DNA from: Ochromonas danica
Lineage: Eukaryota > Sar > Chrysophyceae > Chromulinales > Chromulinaceae
DNA: 64,000 nt
Assembly (NCBI GenBank): GCA_015146655.1
Contig: VKHL01000016.1
Span: 1 to 64,000 of the forward strand
Direction of reading: 5' to 3'
The position numbers and the translations under genes were made by a program. The notes under the pieces were generated by a model. The model did no database searches, was not told where the DNA came from, and saw only the letters and a program-made list of their open reading frames with translations. Below, in pieces: positions 51,702-63,799 of this stretch (the stretch's first letter is position 1; every line of letters begins with the position of its first letter).

Positions 51702-52317
51702 AAACTATTCTGTGTACACTTTTAAAAGATTAAGCCATTCATTCCTCAACTTGTATTATCTTTTAACATTATTGCTCCCCTTCGTCTGCATCCTAGCTAA
51801 CATCTCGTGTGGACGTGGTGCATGACACTTACACAACGGCAGGTAGTCGACTACCTAACCCTTCATTTGTAGCGGTCTTGGTACTACCTAAGCTGATTAG
51901 TGGCGATAAACTAGCAATATAGTTCATGAGCTATAACACCTCCCCTTTCCACAAGAAGTGGTTAGACAAGTTTATGGCTGCGAATACCAGCTAGACTGTC
52001 TCAGAACCATCTGTGTAACTACTACACATCTCACTTGAGTGATGGGAAGCACTTACATGGTTCCGAGTGAGCTGACATTCACTCACTGTCTTATCAATTC
52101 ATACATATTATATAGCTTACCAGCTATATTGCCATCACTTAGTTTATGTAGTACCATAACAAGTACAAATGAAACATAGATCTACCACAACTGTATGGAT
52201 GTGTACTGTGCAGTAGAGGTGTAAGTATCTTCTAGATCTCCAGATTCTGGGTAACTGGAGGTTGTGTGGGAGATGAAGTGAATAGTAATGACTTGTTCAA
52301 TTGCTTTGTTCTAAATC
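51702..52317. other. Intergenic, upstream of GCN2
   Basis: 616 bp with no recognisable gene. A perfect 16-bp palindrome AGGTAGTCGACTACCT lies at 51841-51856, and GGTACTACCTAAGC near 51880 echoes half of it. The GCN2 promoter should be in the last ~200 bp. Confidence 0.45.
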
Positions 52318-55300
52318 ATGACCACAACTTCTTCATCTATAGTAAAATTATCTGAAGAAGTTGAATCAGAACTTGAAGTTTTACAAGCTATCTATGAAGA
52401 TGATTTTTTACCACGTCCACCATTATGGCGTATTCCATCATTTGCTTTACGTATTCAACCTGTTTTACGTGAAGGAGAGAAACCTGTTAAAGTTATTGGT
52501 AAGTTATCATCACTGCGTTATATCAAGGATGTTATGTTTACTTATTCTTTTGTGTTCCTAATGGTTTAATAGCTCGATTTAAGTTGTCTCCTAATTATCC
52601 CAAATCAGCTGTTAATGTAGAAATTGAAGAATTTGAAGGAATTAATCAAAATGATATTTTAATATTACAAAAGGATATTTTAACAAGTTGTCAATCATGG
52701 TTAGGACGTCCAATGTGTCATGAAATTGTGATTTTAATTAAAACTTTCTTAGAAGGGAAAATTCAATTAGATATGTCATTATATCAGACTATGGTAGAGA
52801 GAATTGAATCAGAGAAAGCCTTTGTTGAACAGATTCGATCATCTAAAGAGAGAGTAGAGACTCCTCGTAATAGTCATATGGTGAAAATTAAAGATCCACC
52901 TGTCTCACATGTCTATGGTGTGGGTCGTCAACTACCACCATCACCGCCTGGCAGTGGTGGTGGTAGTATTGCTGGAAGTCAAGGGAAAAGAGAGGGAGCA
53001 CAGGTAAGAGGTGGGCCATTGGGAGGAGGAGGAGGAGGAGGAGGAGGGACTAAGACTGCTCCTCTTCTTCCACATCAACCATCATCATCTTCGATTATGA
53101 CGAAAGGGTCAGTAGTAGTAACAGCACCACCACCAGCAGTAGTAGCAGCAGCAGTAGCAGTAGCTGGTACAACTATTCCATCTTCAATTAAACCACGATT
53201 AGAAGAGAAAGCATCAGGTAGTGCTACTGTTACTGCTAGTGGTGCTACTGCTGGTGGTGGTGTTTCACAAAATAAAACTGAAAATGAAAAATCCAAAAAA
53301 TCCGAACGAAATAATACTACCAATAATACTAACAATAACAATAATAATACTACTAGTATTAATAATAGACATGATAACAAGGTTCAACAGAAGAAAGGTA
53401 TTATGACTGAATCAATCAATCGAAAAGAATCTGATACATCTCGTATTGATCGAAGTAGTGTTAGTATTAGTATTTCCCAGCCACCAGTACCACCACCACT
53501 ACTACCACGTGATGATGAAAGTGATGCCTTGGACTTTGATCATCATGCTAGTAGTCTGACTCCTCCAGTGATCATTCCTCCAAATGCTATTACTACTACT
53601 ACGAACACTATCAATGCTCCAGACAGCTCTAAGACAACTCTTAGCAATAGTCGATATCTGGTAGAATTTGAACAATTAGAAGAGTTAGGTGGTGGAGCAT
53701 CAGGTAAAGTTTGGAAAGTACAACATCGACTAGATCAACACTTCTATGCTGTTAAGAAGATTCCTCTCACAGAATCAGATAGTAAGATACAACGAGAAGT
53801 CATGACAATTGCTCGATTAATTCATAAGAATATTGTACGCTATTATGCAGCTTGGGTAGAACATGATCTTCCTCCTCCTCCTCCTGCTGCTGCTGCTACT
53901 CCTGCTCCTGCTCTATCTCCAGCGAAAACTCCTTCCTATCGAGATGTTGTTAGTAGTTCATCTTCTAAGACATGGGGAGGAGAAAATGATGATGATGATG
54001 ACGATGATAGTGATGAAGATGATAGTGAGAGTGGTGGTAATAAAGGAGGAGGTGGTGGTGGAGTGGGTTACAGTCTGGAGAGAGAGTTAGATCGATCACT
54101 TGCTAAGACAAGATTGTTTATGCCTGCAGAGTTTTCTTTTGAAGATAGTTCATCTCATCCTGCTTATCTAGAAGATGGAGACGAAGACGATGATGATGAT
54201 GATGAAGATGAAGATGGTGAGAGTTCTAGTGCTTTGATAATGACTTTAAAGAAATCTACGAAATCTAAGAAGAGTTCGTCATCATCCAGTAGACATAGAA
54301 CCTCTTCAGCTTCATATGATGATGATGACGATTATGATGAAGATAGCTCATCTCTGTTTAAGTCTATGAATAAGAAGAAAAGCAAGAAAAGTGATGTACC
54401 TCATAGTTTCCTTTATATCCAGATGGAGTTTTGTCCATGGACTTTACGAGATTATATTGATAAGGATGATGATGTTGTTGCAGTTGGTAGTGGTGGTGTA
54501 GGAGGAGGTGTAGGAGGATTATGGAAGCAACCACAAGAAGTAATGCGTCTATTTAGACAGTTACTAGAAGGATTAGCTTATATACATGCAAAGAAAGTGA
54601 TTCATAGAGATCTAAAGGTGAGCTTTGCTTCTGCTTTAACATCATGCTAGCAACATGTTTGATTTGATTTGATTTGAAATGGTTCTTTTTCTCTAGCCTG
54701 CGAACATCTTTCTTGATAGCAATTGGAATATTAAGATTGGTGACTTTGGTCTAGCTACCACTACAACTTCCACCTCCTCCTCCTCCTTGGGAGGTGTCGC
54801 ATCTTCTTCTTCTTCTACCTCTCATGGTCATAGTCAACCTATTCCATCACAAGTTGAAAAGCCTCCCAACAAAGCGGTCAAAGTGTCCTCCACCACTAAG
54901 GGAGGAGCTACTACTTCAACAGGTACTGTACTGTACATTTGAATGCCTTTTCTCTTGTGGAAGTCTCTGTTTTGATCGTCTCTGTTTTGTGGTCGTTGCT
55001 ATGGTTTTAAAGCAGAGATTCCTACTGCGGATTTGGAGAGCTTGACTGCTGGTATTGGTACAACATTATATCGTGCTCCAGAATTAGATCCAACTTCATC
55101 TGATTGCTCTAATAAGCGTGGTTATTATACTACTGTATATGATGAAAAGGCAGATATTTATTCTGTGGGTATTATTCTCTTTGAAATGTGTCATCCACCA
55201 TTCAAACAAACCTTATCTGAACGATTCTTTGTGTTGATGAATTTACGAAATACTCTAACCTTTCCCAGTGATGACAATGGTAGTTCTGAAACAACACATG

Positions 55301-58300
55301 CCTTTGAAGAAGTTATTCGTTGGATGCTAGCAGCTGATCCTGCTGCTCGTCCTTCAGCTAAGGAGCTGTTATACTCGAAATATTTACCACCTCGTGCAGA
55401 TATTGATAATCGTTATTTACGAGAAATTACTGAAGCAGTTTATCGTCCAGGAAGCACTGCAGCTATCGATGTGTTGTCTATTTTATTCGAGAAGGCAGCA
55501 AAAGCAATGAATGTTGTTACTTCTTCTGCATCTCCTCAGCTAACTAACGGTGAAAGTGGTCAGCAATTACAACTATTACAACAACAGCAACAACAACAAC
55601 AAGTCTTTGATGAGCGATTGTTAAAGCGATTATATGATCTAGTTCGTCCTCGTTGGGTAAATCGCAGTACAATGCCTTCGTCGAATACTTCTTTGATTGA
55701 GAAGTCTCAAAGTGGTGGTGGTGGAGTTGGACCTGTAGTGAAGCAAATCACAACATCTTTGCATTATCTACACTATCTGATTCGTTGTTGTAGAGAGACG
55801 TTTACTCGACATGGTGCAATTGATTTCCATGGATTACCTATTCATCTCCCATCTCCTCATGACTCTACAAGTCCTGCTTTACATTACCTTGATGAAGTTG
55901 GTCAAGTGGTACAACCCGCTACGGATCTCGCCACCCCTTTTGCTCGAATGTTGGCTTATTCTTATCCAGCTTTGTTGGCTAGTATGCGCTTTCAGATTGA
56001 TCGTGTCTTCCTCCCGAGACAACTCTCTGCACGTGCAGAATCCTCCACGAATAAAGATGGTGTTGCCTCCTCTGTCAGTCGGTTGGGTGATAGTGGAGGA
56101 AGTGTTGAGAATTCTGTGGCCACAGCTGCAGCTGCACTCATAAAGAAAACTAATTTTGAAGACTATCGTCGTCATCCTCCACTAGATCATCAAGCTGTTT
56201 TCGATCTTATTCTCCCACAATATGAAGTCAATGTGGATTCCAATAATAATAATAGCAGTGTTGATAATGAAGGGATTGGTTTTCATCCATTTAAGATTGC
56301 TCATCCCTCTACTATTAGTAGCCAAGGTAGTAATGTTCGACGAATTGAAGAGGCTAACAGAGATGTTATCATGCTTCTAGCAGATAGTGAAGCTCTATCT
56401 ATTGCTTGGGAGCTTGGTCGTAGTTTCTCCACTGCTGGCGGAGTGCTAGCTGATCATGGACCTGTATTACGAATTATGCATAATCAACTTCTTAAAGCGA
56501 TAATTCGATTAGTTTTCTGGGAGGAAAGGAAAGAAAAAGGTTTCTTATCTCTTGTAGAAGATTTCTATCATAAGATCTTCACTGTCGTGACAGATTTCCA
56601 AGAAGAACAAGAATTACAGGAAGCTCTTAAAGGATACTTGGAAGAGAAGAAGACGTCTACTTCTTCTGCTACTTCTGCTACCTCCGCTGCTGCTACTTCT
56701 ACTCTACTTCGAGAGGTTAATTATCATCGACTTCTTCCTATTCTTCTAGCATTAAGTAATATACCTAAAGTAACATCTTCGACTTCGACTTCAACTACAA
56801 CGACATCAACTACAAGTACTACTATGATGATGACAAGTGTTAGCGCAAGAAGATGTCCTTTACAATCATTAATGTATCTAGAACAGGTGAATCATCTTGT
56901 TGTTGTATTGCTTCCACCATGTGATGTTCACAAGTTTGGGTTTGGTTGTGTCTAGGCTTTCTATGATGCTGATATCTTCAAACCATTGTCTTCTTCTTCT
57001 ACTACTACTGCTGCTGGACTTTCGATCAAGCAGTCTGTCCACTCCTCTACTTCTCCTCATGATAAGAGCACTAGCTCTACTACTACTGCTGCTACTAACA
57101 CTAACACTAGTGCGAATGATGGAGCGCCTAAGAAAGCTCAACCAGATTACAGCCCCATTTCGCTTGGACATATTGGTATGGGCCGCAAGCCTCCTTCCAG
57201 TGGAACTTCTGGTACAACAGGTACAAATAATCGCTCGAAAAGACCAGGTGGTACTGTTCCTGCATCATCATCCTCATCCTCATCAACTACATCAGAAGGA
57301 GGTAAAGGAGTTGTTGGTAAAGACTCTTCAGTTGCAAGTCATGAAGATGATCTTCGTGCTCTCTCAAGAGATTTTGACACTTCTCTTCACTATTTACAGC
57401 GTCTATTAACTCCATTTTGTACTTCCTTTTGGACTAAATCAGGAGGGAATGAAGCAGACTGTCCTATTGTAATTGATTTGGGTGTTGGGTTCATTAGTCG
57501 TCCTCATGGCTATAGTGTGTATTCCTCACCAGGCATCTCTTATGTGCTGGAAGCCTATTTGCCTGTTACTCCTGCTAGTAGATCATCTTCACGTGGTGTT
57601 GATGATCATGGTAATACTATCAATACTATTCGAAGAAAGAGATATCGAAAACCATTGGGTATTTTGTTGGAAGGTGGCCATTTTGAAGACCTTGTCTATC
57701 AACAACGCCATCTCTTTCAATGTCATAACAATACTACTAACACGGGAAGTGGTAATGCTGATGTGAAAGTGGTTGCTGTGGGCTGCATGGTCCATTTGGA
57801 GAATCTGCTAACATTAATGATCAAGCAAGAACAACGTGCTTGGAAACATGGATATCCAACTTGGACACCTCCTGCTCTTCTCTCTCCTGCTGCTGCTGTT
57901 GCTGCTTTAGGAAGCTTACCCACAGGACCATGTACAGTCTTGGTTCGTTGTGATTCAACATGCCCAAAACTCACTGCAATGGTACGCTTTGCTCTGTTGT
58001 TACTACGTGATCGAGGTATACAAGCTAGTGGCTTGCTTCATCAACTACAAGGAGCAATGACAGCTGGTCAAGCCATTGCTTCAATTGTTAATACTCCTTT
58101 CGAGAATTCCCCTCGATCACCCAATACGAGGAATGGTCCTGATGATGATGAAGGTCACAAACATAGTCATCAAAGTCTGGTCACACTTTGCAGACAATTG
58201 TCTGTGCCTTTTCTCGCTACCATTCGTCTTGTTTCGGGAGATAATAGTGGTCACGACACTGTGGATACCACATACAGTATCAACCATCCTGCTCATTTGG

Positions 58301-59707
58301 CTCGTAACTCCTCAGATGAAAAGGCCAAACATCATGAAGTGTCAAGTCTTGATTGTGCTGAAATGATGAAAACATGTGAAGTTTCCTTGCAAGTAAGATT
58401 TGTGTTTTCACTACCACTTTGTATTGTTGTTGCTCATCATTCTCCTTTCCTTTTCTTTCTCTCAGCGTATCTGGCCTGATGGCAAGAATGACAAGCTCAA
58501 AGTTAGTCTTGGCAAATTGCCTGACTGTATAATCAAAGTGTTACAAAGTTCATCTTCCTTGAGTGCTGTGGCGAGTACTTTTGTTGGACAGAATGAGAAT
58601 ATCTCCTCTGCATCTATTGGTTCTTCATCCATGGCAGGTGGTGGTAAAGCAAGTCAAGGTCAATCCTCCACTGTTGGAGGAGGCTCTGGTAGTATGACTC
58701 CCTCTCTACTAGCTCCTGGCGCCTCCATGACTGCTTCCTCTCCTTCCTCACTCGAAGTGAACCTTGGTCTTGTACCTATAACTGCCTTGACAGTAACAGA
58801 TGGACAATCAACAGAGAAAGACTTCTTTACCAATAGAGATCTTATGGGAGACAAGATCGCTTGGAAGAAACGTCATCGTAGAGAGGTAGATCAAGCACAG
58901 AGTCAACTGTTGGCTGCACTTCTTCCTCTTTTCTCTCCATTTGGTTCACTGGCTTCGAGTGCTGCTATTGGCAATACTATTGGTGGTGTCACTTCTGCAA
59001 GTGCAGGTTGTACGATTCGTCTTCATGGGCGAGAAAGTGGGGGCAGATATCGTGGAGAGTTGCTACGAAGAGTTTTCTTGGTTGAATTACCTTTTCAAAC
59101 TATTCGTTCTGTTCTCACAGTTCTTGCTGTGTCAGCTAATCAAGCCGTGAACACGAGCAGTACGACGAGTGGTTCTGGTGGTAGTAGTCATAAAGGTGAA
59201 GGTTCTTCTTCGTCTAACATTTCTTCCTGTCTTCAGCATATGAGAGATGAAGTGGATAAAATTGTTACACCTTTGCCTTCTTTGCAGAAGAAGATTGTCA
59301 AGCAGTTTGTACATGAGGTCTTCCTCCATGTGGAAGAGTTCTTCAATGCCTTGTCTGGACCCAATGCTGGTGGTCAAGCCTCACTCTCTCAACCTGTAGG
59401 GGCTGGTAGTGGAGCAACGGGTGGCGGTGGTGGAAGCAGCGGTGGAGGTACAGGGACTGCCATTGGAGGAGGCAAGAAAGGGCCTCACAAGGCTGCTTCT
59501 GGTCGTGGAGCTGGCTCCTCCACCGCTTCTGGTACCAATCATCCCCCTATCACAGGAAGTGGTAGTGCTGGTACTGGGATGAATAGTACCGGGACGACCT
59601 CATTGAAGGCAAATGTCAAGTTTATCTGCTATGCTTATAGCTCTCTTGATGACCAAATTGATCTGCTTTGTGCTTCCTTGCTAGGTTTGCATCGATTACG
59701 TGCGTGA
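52318..59707 (+). CDS. GCN2: eIF2-alpha kinase GCN2, greatly enlarged
   Basis: Six exons (52318-52498, 52573-54617, 54697-54922, 55016-56886, 56956-58392, 58466-59707), 2,333 residues, closing in frame. Order: RWD domain (about 10-125, LEVLQAIYEDDF, FKLSPNYPKSAV); ~300 residues of Gly/Ser/Asn linker; kinase from LEELGGGASGKVWKV (about 430) with YAVKKIP, a long acidic/Ser insert, VIHRDLKPANIFL (about 738), DFGLA, then a Ser/Thr insert before GIGTTLYRAPE and ADIYSVGIILFEM; a HisRS-like region (about 900-1900); and a Ser/Gly-rich C terminus. In the family, uncharged tRNA binding to the HisRS-like region activates phosphorylation of eIF2-alpha Ser51 under amino-acid starvation. Typical GCN2 is about 1,600 residues; the excess is low-complexity insertion. 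Confidence 0.9.
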
Positions 59708-59867
59708 GCTAACCTTGCCTTATTATTGTTTGACAAGTTATCATCATCATCATTATTGTAACAACAATTTCGATCTTATCACCACCATGTTTTCGAAAAG
59801 GGAATTGTCATCTCAAAGAAATATCTATGTAATGATGATAATTACCAAACACTTAAGTCACTCACTA

Positions 59868-62085
59868 CTATAAGCCTTTGGGATCTTTAGGCGAAGGAAG
59901 TCTACGATCAAGAGAATCGACAACAAAGAGTCCTTCAACTCCTTTGACAACAGCTGCAACAATCTTTGCTAGCCCACTCCCAAACCTACCCAAGGCATTC
60001 TGCCATTGTTCTGACTGCTGCAACTCATCCGAAATAGTGTCAAGTGTTAATTGACTGGCTTTAGCAGCAGCAACTAGACTCTCTCGACTATTCTTGGATG
60101 CTTCTTTCCATGCTTCTTGAGCAGCACGATTGGTCCAAACATCTTTCACAGCCTCTACCCACTTCGAAAAGAACTGATCTGTTGTTTCAATAGAGGATGT
60201 ATCATTTGAATGACTTTCCCAGCTAGTCTTCATAGCTTCCCATGCTGCTTGAATGTTACTACCAACTTTTTGTGCAGATGAAACAGCAGAAGTAAAGGAT
60301 TGTCGAGATAGTTCTCCTTCTTCTGATGTCCAGAATGCACCCGTAGCATCCACCAGACTGAACAACAACAAAACAATCAACAATCAACAATCAACAATCA
60401 ATATACAACAATACTGTAACACTAGCCATATAGACAAACTATAGCTGCTCACCTGGAAGTGACATCTCCAATAGAGAAAGTTGTTTCTTTTAATCCTTCT
60501 ATAGCCATGGCAGGAACATTCTCTTTCTCTTCTTCTTCCCCTTCTTCTTCCTCTTCTTTTCTATATTTCTTTACAATATGTGGTTGATAGATTCGACTCT
60601 CTTCTTCATTCATTTCTTTTACACTTTGCTTTCTCTTTGGCATGGCTGCAGCAACATCATCAGGTAAGACAGTATTAACCCCCAAGACTAAACCTTTCCT
60701 TCGAAGAAGTCGATCCATTGTAGACACTAAAGCACGAATCGTTTCCTCTCTACCACTGGAAGCAATCAAATAATCTGCTAATGCCTTTTGTGTCTGTTCT
60801 ACTTCCTGCCAAGAATAGCTACGATAGACTATTCGATCTACTCCAGCCTCTGGTAGACTTCGTACAACAGTTTCCAATGACATGATTTTCGTCTTCGTAG
60901 CACTAATCTCTTGATTAACTTCAATAGCACATTGATCAATCTCACGATAGACTTCTTCTTCAATCTCAATTAAGGATGCTTTCTTTGCAATAGCTCCTTC
61001 TAACTGATCTAATACAGTCTTTTCAATAATCTTTTGACTAATTTCTTTCATTTGTTGTAAAACATCTTGTTCTGAAGTTAATACTAAACGTTTCGATAAT
61101 AAAGTTTGAATACAAGTTTCATGTAAAGATTCTAATTGGATAAGACGTTCTTTCTCTCGTAATACTTCTTGAAAGAAAGATTGTCGTAATTGATCAATCT
61201 CAGTGGCCATTGTTGATTCAATTTCATTCTTTCTTGCCATAGAACGAGCAATTTGTGCTTGTAGAGAAGAAAGGGCTTGGATACGTTCTTCTGACTGACT
61301 GGCTTCAGCTAAGATTTGTTCTTTCAGCGTTACCTCTGCTGCTGGAGGAGGAGGAGGAGGAGGAGGAGGAGGAGTGGATGGTGATGATGGAGGTGTGATA
61401 GGCTTCTCAGGTATCACTTCCTCTTTCACTTGCTCATTGTCTTCTTGGAGTACTAGAGTAGCTGCAGCTTGGAGTGGTAGTGGTAGTGGTGGTGTTAGTT
61501 CTTCAGACGATATCACAGGCTTGGTATCATCAACAGTGAAACTAGCAGGTTCCACCACAACATCAGCTGTAGCAGCAGCAGCAGCAGTTGTAGAGAGGGG
61601 AGGATTGTCAATAATAATGGGTACAGTCACTTCCTCTGCCACCACTTCACTGGAGAGGGAGGAGGAGGAGGAGGAGGAGGAGGGTTGTTCAGGTGTTGGT
61701 ACTGTCTTGTTCATAAATCCTCTCCCACCTTTCGGAACTCTCGCCCCAGGACTATATCCTCCTCCTCCTCCTCCACCACCACCACCACCTTTCTTCGCAT
61801 AGAGTTGTGCAGTATTGACATGTCTTGCATACATTCGACTAGGAAGTCCTTGCCAAGCATGCTAGAACAACACATAAGATAGAACAATCCCATAGCAATA
61901 ATAATATTAGCAAAAATCAACAATAAAATTGGATGACCAAGTGAAGTGAGTACTAGTGACATCATCACCCCATCAGAGAGAATGAATACAATAGGAGAAA
62001 GAAATACAATTGATATTACCGTGATTATCAAAGAGAGACAGACCCAAAGAATAAGAGGACCAAAGAATAACGTCTTCTTAGCCAT
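59868..62085 (-). CDS. Coiled-coil protein with probable plastid leader
   Basis: Three exons (62020-62085, 60453-61861, 59868-60357), 654 residues. Exon 1 encodes MAKKTLFFGPLILWVCLSLI, a signal peptide. Exon 2 opens HAWQGLPSRMYARHVNTAQL, basic and hydroxylated like a transit peptide, then a Gly run. This is a bipartite leader for a complex plastid by inference. A Pro/Ser/Glu-rich stretch (about 45-195) is followed by long coiled coils (about 200-350), a Lys/Glu-rich segment and a C-terminal helical domain with repeated Trp (FWTSEEG, AAWEAMKTSWESH, WVEAVKDVW). No domain recognised. The unspliced alternative opens a polytopic hydrophobic frame that dead-ends, so the 158-nt intron is preferred. 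Confidence 0.6.
60366..60410. repeat. (AACAATC)n repeat, intronic
   Basis: Heptanucleotide AACAATC/AATCAAC units close to the acceptor of the last intron of the coiled-coil gene. Confidence 0.65.
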
Positions 62086-62524
62086 TTGTTGTTGTTGTTA
62101 TAGTGGCAACAAAAGTCCAATTGATTGATTGAGTACATCTCATCATCTCATCATCCAACACAGTCAGAGGGGAGCGCACTGGACTGTTAACTTAAGAAAT
62201 GATGACGTGTGTGGGGACATATGTGGAGAGCGTTAACTTAACAGATGAGTTGTTCAGTGGAGTGTTAACTTAAGAGAGTTTATCTGACTGTTCTTCGGGG
62301 AGTCGATAGATAATAGATGACTCCTTCATTACATAACTTACCCCCTGCTGTTGTTGTAATGTAATCCTCAAATATAGTAGTCTAATGTGGGACTCATATT
62401 TCATCCCAAGACCTCAGCGCCTGGAAGTTAGATTCTACACAATAACTTCACCACACTAAAATAGGATCTAATTTACTCTTGGGATGTAAACTACACTAGA
62501 CTATTGATCTTCTTGATGTTCATC
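62086..62524. promoter_or_regulatory. Promoter region with three GTTAACTTAA elements
   Basis: 439 bp between the coiled-coil gene start (minus strand) and the DGAT2 stop. GTTAACTTAA occurs at 62186-62195, 62232-62241 and 62264-62273, i.e. 100-190 bp upstream of the ATG. The last two sit in a longer direct repeat GTGGAG(A/T)G(C)GTTAACTTAA. On the gene strand it reads TTAAGTTAAC, matching single copies in promoters at 12465 and 37488. Confidence 0.5.
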
Positions 62525-63799
62525 CTAATGGAGTTCCAATTGAGCATCTTTATAGGTAGGATATTTGACTTTAGTACGGTCAAATAAATCTTTCATAGCA
62601 TGCATAAACTTCTCATGTAACTCATGAATATCTTGGTCTGTAATCTCAGAGGAAGGCTTAGCTTGCACTACAATGGGAGAGCCGATCTCCATGTGTAATG
62701 GAACCCGATAAGGGATAGGAAGGCCATACTGTCCCCAACTCAAGGTTATACCAATGGAAAAGTTCTTTTGTAACCACAATCGGAAACCTGTACATTACAC
62801 AATTTAGTATACATGAATGGAAATACTACGGTAGTAGTGTATGATTTGATTTGCTAAGGGAGGAGATACTGTACTTACCCATCAGAAACTCTGTCGTGGA
62901 AAAGACTTCATTTTCTCCAAAACAATACTAAGAAAAAAGGATTCATTAGCATAAAGAGATAAAGACATAACAGTGTACAAGTAGTGTAGATACTGGTTAC
63001 CATTGGAACAAGATGAGCACCAAATTGTAAAGCTAGTTTAATAAAGCCTTTACGATGTTTGATATATATCTTTTGTTCATTAGGCTTTGTCATAAGTTGC
63101 TCTTTCTCTCCACCTATGTCATCCATCACAGAGACACACCAAGTACTATACTGTAAGTGTTTGACTTAACTCCATGACATCATAATAATAAGATAATTTA
63201 TTGTCTTACCAACATAAATCAGAATGCTTCTGCCTTTCTTCAGATTATGCTTAGCAGTAGAAGCACCAGCATCGATACAACCTAAGAAGAGCAGAATCTA
63301 TTATTTACACCCATCATTTCTCATTAGACCAGCTGGTTACATATCATATCGTGTTAATGGACAGTGGGGAGGTACTTGTACTTACATCTTTCAACAAAGG
63401 AATCCAATGTAAGATACTAGCACATAGATCTCTTCTAGGTCCACGATAATGTTTTGAAAGCATTTCACAACAGTCTGTCATGGTTAGAATATGATTGATA
63501 GAACAAGCACCATGTGGGAAGTTGGCGAATATATAGAGCTGGTTGTCATCCAGAGGCTTCTCAACACTAAGTGTGCCTGGAAAATAGCTTACTGGAGTCC
63601 TCCAGAAGGCTGCTCGCTGCAAGGCTGGCCAGACATAACCATCCTTCTTACTGGCAGGCACAGTCTCCAAGTAAGTCAGTGAATAAGCGAAAGAAATCGC
63701 AACAAGATGAGCTAGAAAGGATGAAAATAAATAATATTTAGAAAGAAATGAGTAAACAGTAGCCCAAATAACAGGAAAGATCCAAAATGTGATCAACAT
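62525..63799 (-). CDS. DGAT2: Type 2 diacylglycerol acyltransferase (DGAT2 family)
   Basis: Five exons (63386-63799, 63210-63297, 63001-63113, 62879-62927, 62525-62787), 308 residues. Two adjacent N-terminal membrane helices (about 1-45) are followed by YIFANFPHGACSIN, the catalytic-site block, with FPHG replacing the common HPHG. Then come GASTAKHNLKKGRSILIYVG-G, HRKGFIKLALQFGAHLVPMY, CFGENE and a C-terminal VPLHMEIGSPIVV. DGAT2 enzymes make triacylglycerol from acyl-CoA and diacylglycerol at the ER/lipid droplet; related monoacylglycerol or wax acyltransferases are alternatives. Exon joins are fixed by these motifs. Confidence 0.85.

Noticed and set aside
51780-51900. Possible tRNA around the 16-bp palindrome
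   Set aside because: The palindrome has no loop, and I could not place acceptor, D, anticodon and T arms around it.
53075-54090. Leu/Val-rich membrane-like frames within GCN2
   Set aside because: Shadows of the Gly/Ser/Asp codon repeats in the GCN2 linker and insert.
61711-62085. Polytopic membrane protein from the unspliced 62085 frame
   Set aside because: Reading through gives hydrophobic sequence that dead-ends in Glu repeats from the shadow frame. Removing the GTAATA...TTCTAG intron yields a leader joined in phase to the long frame.
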